Below, piece by piece: positions 63,800-64,000 of a DNA stretch of 64,000 bases (positions within the stretch are counted from its first letter, which is position 1; every line of letters begins with the position of its first letter). The notes beneath the pieces are model-generated. The model was not told where the DNA came from and ran no database searches. It saw only the letters and a list, made by a program, of their open reading frames with translations. Origin of the DNA: Nothopassalora personata (taxonomy: Eukaryota; Ascomycota; Dothideomycetes; Mycosphaerellales; Mycosphaerellaceae); the NCBI GenBank assembly GCA_033816765.1, contig CM066290.1:3100001-3164000 (forward strand), given 5' to 3'. The position numbers were made by a program, and so were the translations under genes.

Positions 63800-64000
63800 G
63801 GATTTTAGCGTCTAGTAGTAGTCGTAGTCGATAGTTAACTAGTCCTACGACTTTATCGATTAAAAATAGTTCGACCTTAACGTAATCCAATTTCTTAGTC
63901 TATCTTCTCATTCTTAAGTTCTTAGTAAGGAGATAGACCTTATCCCCCTCTTTAAGTAGAGGTGCTATTTTTCTTATGTCCTACCGTTATTATAAGGGGC
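63800..64000 (-). pseudogene. Element C, proximal part: RIP-mutated chromovirus integrase C-terminal region
   Basis: Minus-strand frame reads APLLKEGDKVYLLTKNLRM, then a stop at a Gln position, TKKLDYVKVELFLIDKVVG, LVNYRLRLLDAKI. This is the region between integrase and chromodomain of a gypsy pol (motif PFKEGDKVYLLTKNL / KLDYRKVGPF). TA-rich with CpA loss. It runs off the window end. Confidence 0.85.

Noticed and set aside
1..64000. CRISPR array or prokaryotic operon features
   Set aside because: No spaced direct-repeat array; introns and gene families show a fungal nuclear genome.

Overview
This is a window of nuclear DNA from a filamentous ascomycete (Pezizomycotina). A Mycosphaerella-like or Teratosphaeria-like dothideomycete fits best, but the species cannot be fixed from the sequence alone. 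The evidence is short introns (about 35-150 nt, GT..AG with CTAAC/CTGAC-type branch sites), fungal-specific families (Zn2Cys6 regulator, HET domain, PFA5, VAC8, XanA-type dioxygenase) and TA-rich repeats with the CpA-to-TpA signature of repeat-induced point mutation (RIP). All gene models below were spliced by hand.

The left 50 kb is ordinary gene space on both strands. In order it holds: a vacuolar Ca2+/H+ exchanger (-); a one-TM coiled-coil protein (-); a D-lactate dehydrogenase broken by a one-base deletion (+); a TTACTA/TAGTAA-rich low-complexity block; a disordered protein (+); a XanA-like 2-oxoglutarate dioxygenase (+); a gene-poor stretch with relics (13-17.5 kb); a PFA5-type palmitoyltransferase with a DHFC motif (-); a thioredoxin with a long tail (-); an AVT-type vacuolar amino-acid transporter (-); a secretory/one-TM protein (+); a HET-domain pseudogene (-); EFM3-type eEF2 lysine methyltransferase (-) divergent from ribosomal protein eS24 (+); a tRNA-Lys-like relic; a PRISE-type reductase (-), a Zn2Cys6 regulator (+), an MFS exporter (+) and a dienelactone-hydrolase-like protein (-), which could form a small metabolic or detoxification neighbourhood; an unknown protein next to a 15-bp minisatellite; an SDR (-); a C11orf54/DUF1907 protein (+); a MYND-finger pseudogene (+); and VAC8 (-), whose model needs one GC-AG intron.

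The right 13 kb is a nest of LTR retrotransposons. Two young insertions with apparently identical LTRs and intact reading frames sit inside older RIP-mutated ones. Element D (56660-63799) is a complete Ty3/gypsy chromovirus with gag, pol and a C-terminal chromodomain. It is flanked by GGATT and interrupts the 3' end of a RIP-mutated chromovirus C on the other strand; removing D restores C's reading frame. Element E (52077-54530) has 317-bp LTRs flanked by TAGGC. It carries gag but no pol, and it holds a second gene on the opposite strand, a Cys-rich coiled-coil protein whose stop codon shares the palindrome CTAG with the gag stop. Two RIP-mutated relatives beside it (A and B) keep the same arrangement: an LTR, a purine tract, then the antisense Cys-rich coiled-coil ORF. 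This conserved gag-plus-antisense-ORF element without a polymerase, probably moved in trans by an element like D (similar LTR ends and purine tracts), is the most novel feature seen here.
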